The position numbers were made by a program, and so were the translations under genes. Below are positions 40,424 to 40,471 of a stretch of DNA of 40,471 nucleotides, in pieces; position 1 is the stretch's first letter; every line of letters starts with the position of its first letter. Under the pieces are notes generated by a model. The model was not told the DNA's origin. It saw only the letters and a program-made list of their open reading frames with translations, and ran no database searches. Origin of the DNA: an uncultured Collinsella sp. (lineage in GTDB: Bacteria; Actinomycetota; Coriobacteriia; Coriobacteriales; Coriobacteriaceae); contig URKT01000005.1 of the NCBI GenBank assembly GCA_900548495.1, forward strand, positions 1-40,471, written 5' to 3'.

Positions 40424-40471
40424 CACCTTGAGAACCGGATACTGCGAGGATGGACACTCACTTCAGTGTCG
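40424..40471 (+). other. Possible rRNA operon leader
   Basis: CACCTTGAGAACCGGATA (40424-40441) resembles the conserved TTGAGAAC / TTGAAAACTGGATA element in leaders and spacers of Gram-positive rRNA operons. It is followed by a perfect GACACT/AGTGTC hairpin (40453-40470) at the window edge. If right, 16S rRNA begins just outside. This rests on remembered resemblance only. Confidence 0.4.

Noticed and set aside
40225..40461. 78-residue minus-strand open frame at the right end
   Set aside because: No ribosome site or recognisable domain, and it covers the likely rRNA leader.

Overview
The window reads as the replication-origin region of a high-GC Gram-positive chromosome, most likely a Coriobacteriia actinobacterium close to Collinsella. 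That placement is an inference from gene order, base composition, LPXTG-type surface anchoring and remembered protein resemblance; no database search was possible. There are no insertion sequences, phage genes or CRISPR arrays.

Left arm, minus strand (11168 down to 105): an unusual GHKL-ATPase / Gln-Pro-rich / winged-helix gene, then dnaA, dnaN, recF, dciA (DUF721), a terminator, gyrB, gyrA and a terminator. Right arm, plus strand (11412 to 16623): rpmH, rnpA, yidD, yidC, jag, a terminator, then rsmG, three perfect parS sites, parA, parB, a small membrane protein gene and a terminator. The two arms diverge from about 11.2-11.4 kb, as expected when genes are co-oriented with replication. Two intergenic stretches (7838-8075 and 11169-11411) share a 13-base DnaA-box-like element and look like a bipartite oriC, with the AT-rich part between dnaA and dnaN.

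Beyond the parABS block come rlmN (minus); ddl and an exonuclease-DinG helicase (plus, overlapping); and two tandem WYL regulators (minus) that converge on dinG and resemble PafB/PafC. A 1065-residue membrane protein follows that looks like an M28 peptidase with degraded metal ligands and a roughly 650-residue disordered insert, together with a small membrane partner. An LPATG-anchored thioester/SpaA-repeat adhesin lies on the minus strand.

The last third holds tRNA-Gly(CCC) followed by an odd cluster of hairpins and copies of the tRNA 3' end, purB, a TSCPD protein overlapping a Tat lipoprotein, an OmpR-type two-component system, purC with a basic membrane protein, an M29 aminopeptidase and tRNA-Lys(TTT). 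The extreme right end carries a sequence like an rRNA leader or spacer, so a 16S rRNA operon may start just outside.

Functionally this is replication initiation and chromosome segregation (dnaA, dnaN, recF, dciA, gyrBA, parABS), ribosome and membrane-insertion housekeeping (rpmH, rnpA, yidD, yidC, jag, rsmG), then a mixture of cell wall, repair, purine and surface genes. The least explained items are the GHKL/prion-like gene in front of dnaA, the degenerate M28-like giant and the tRNA-Gly hairpin-repeat cluster.
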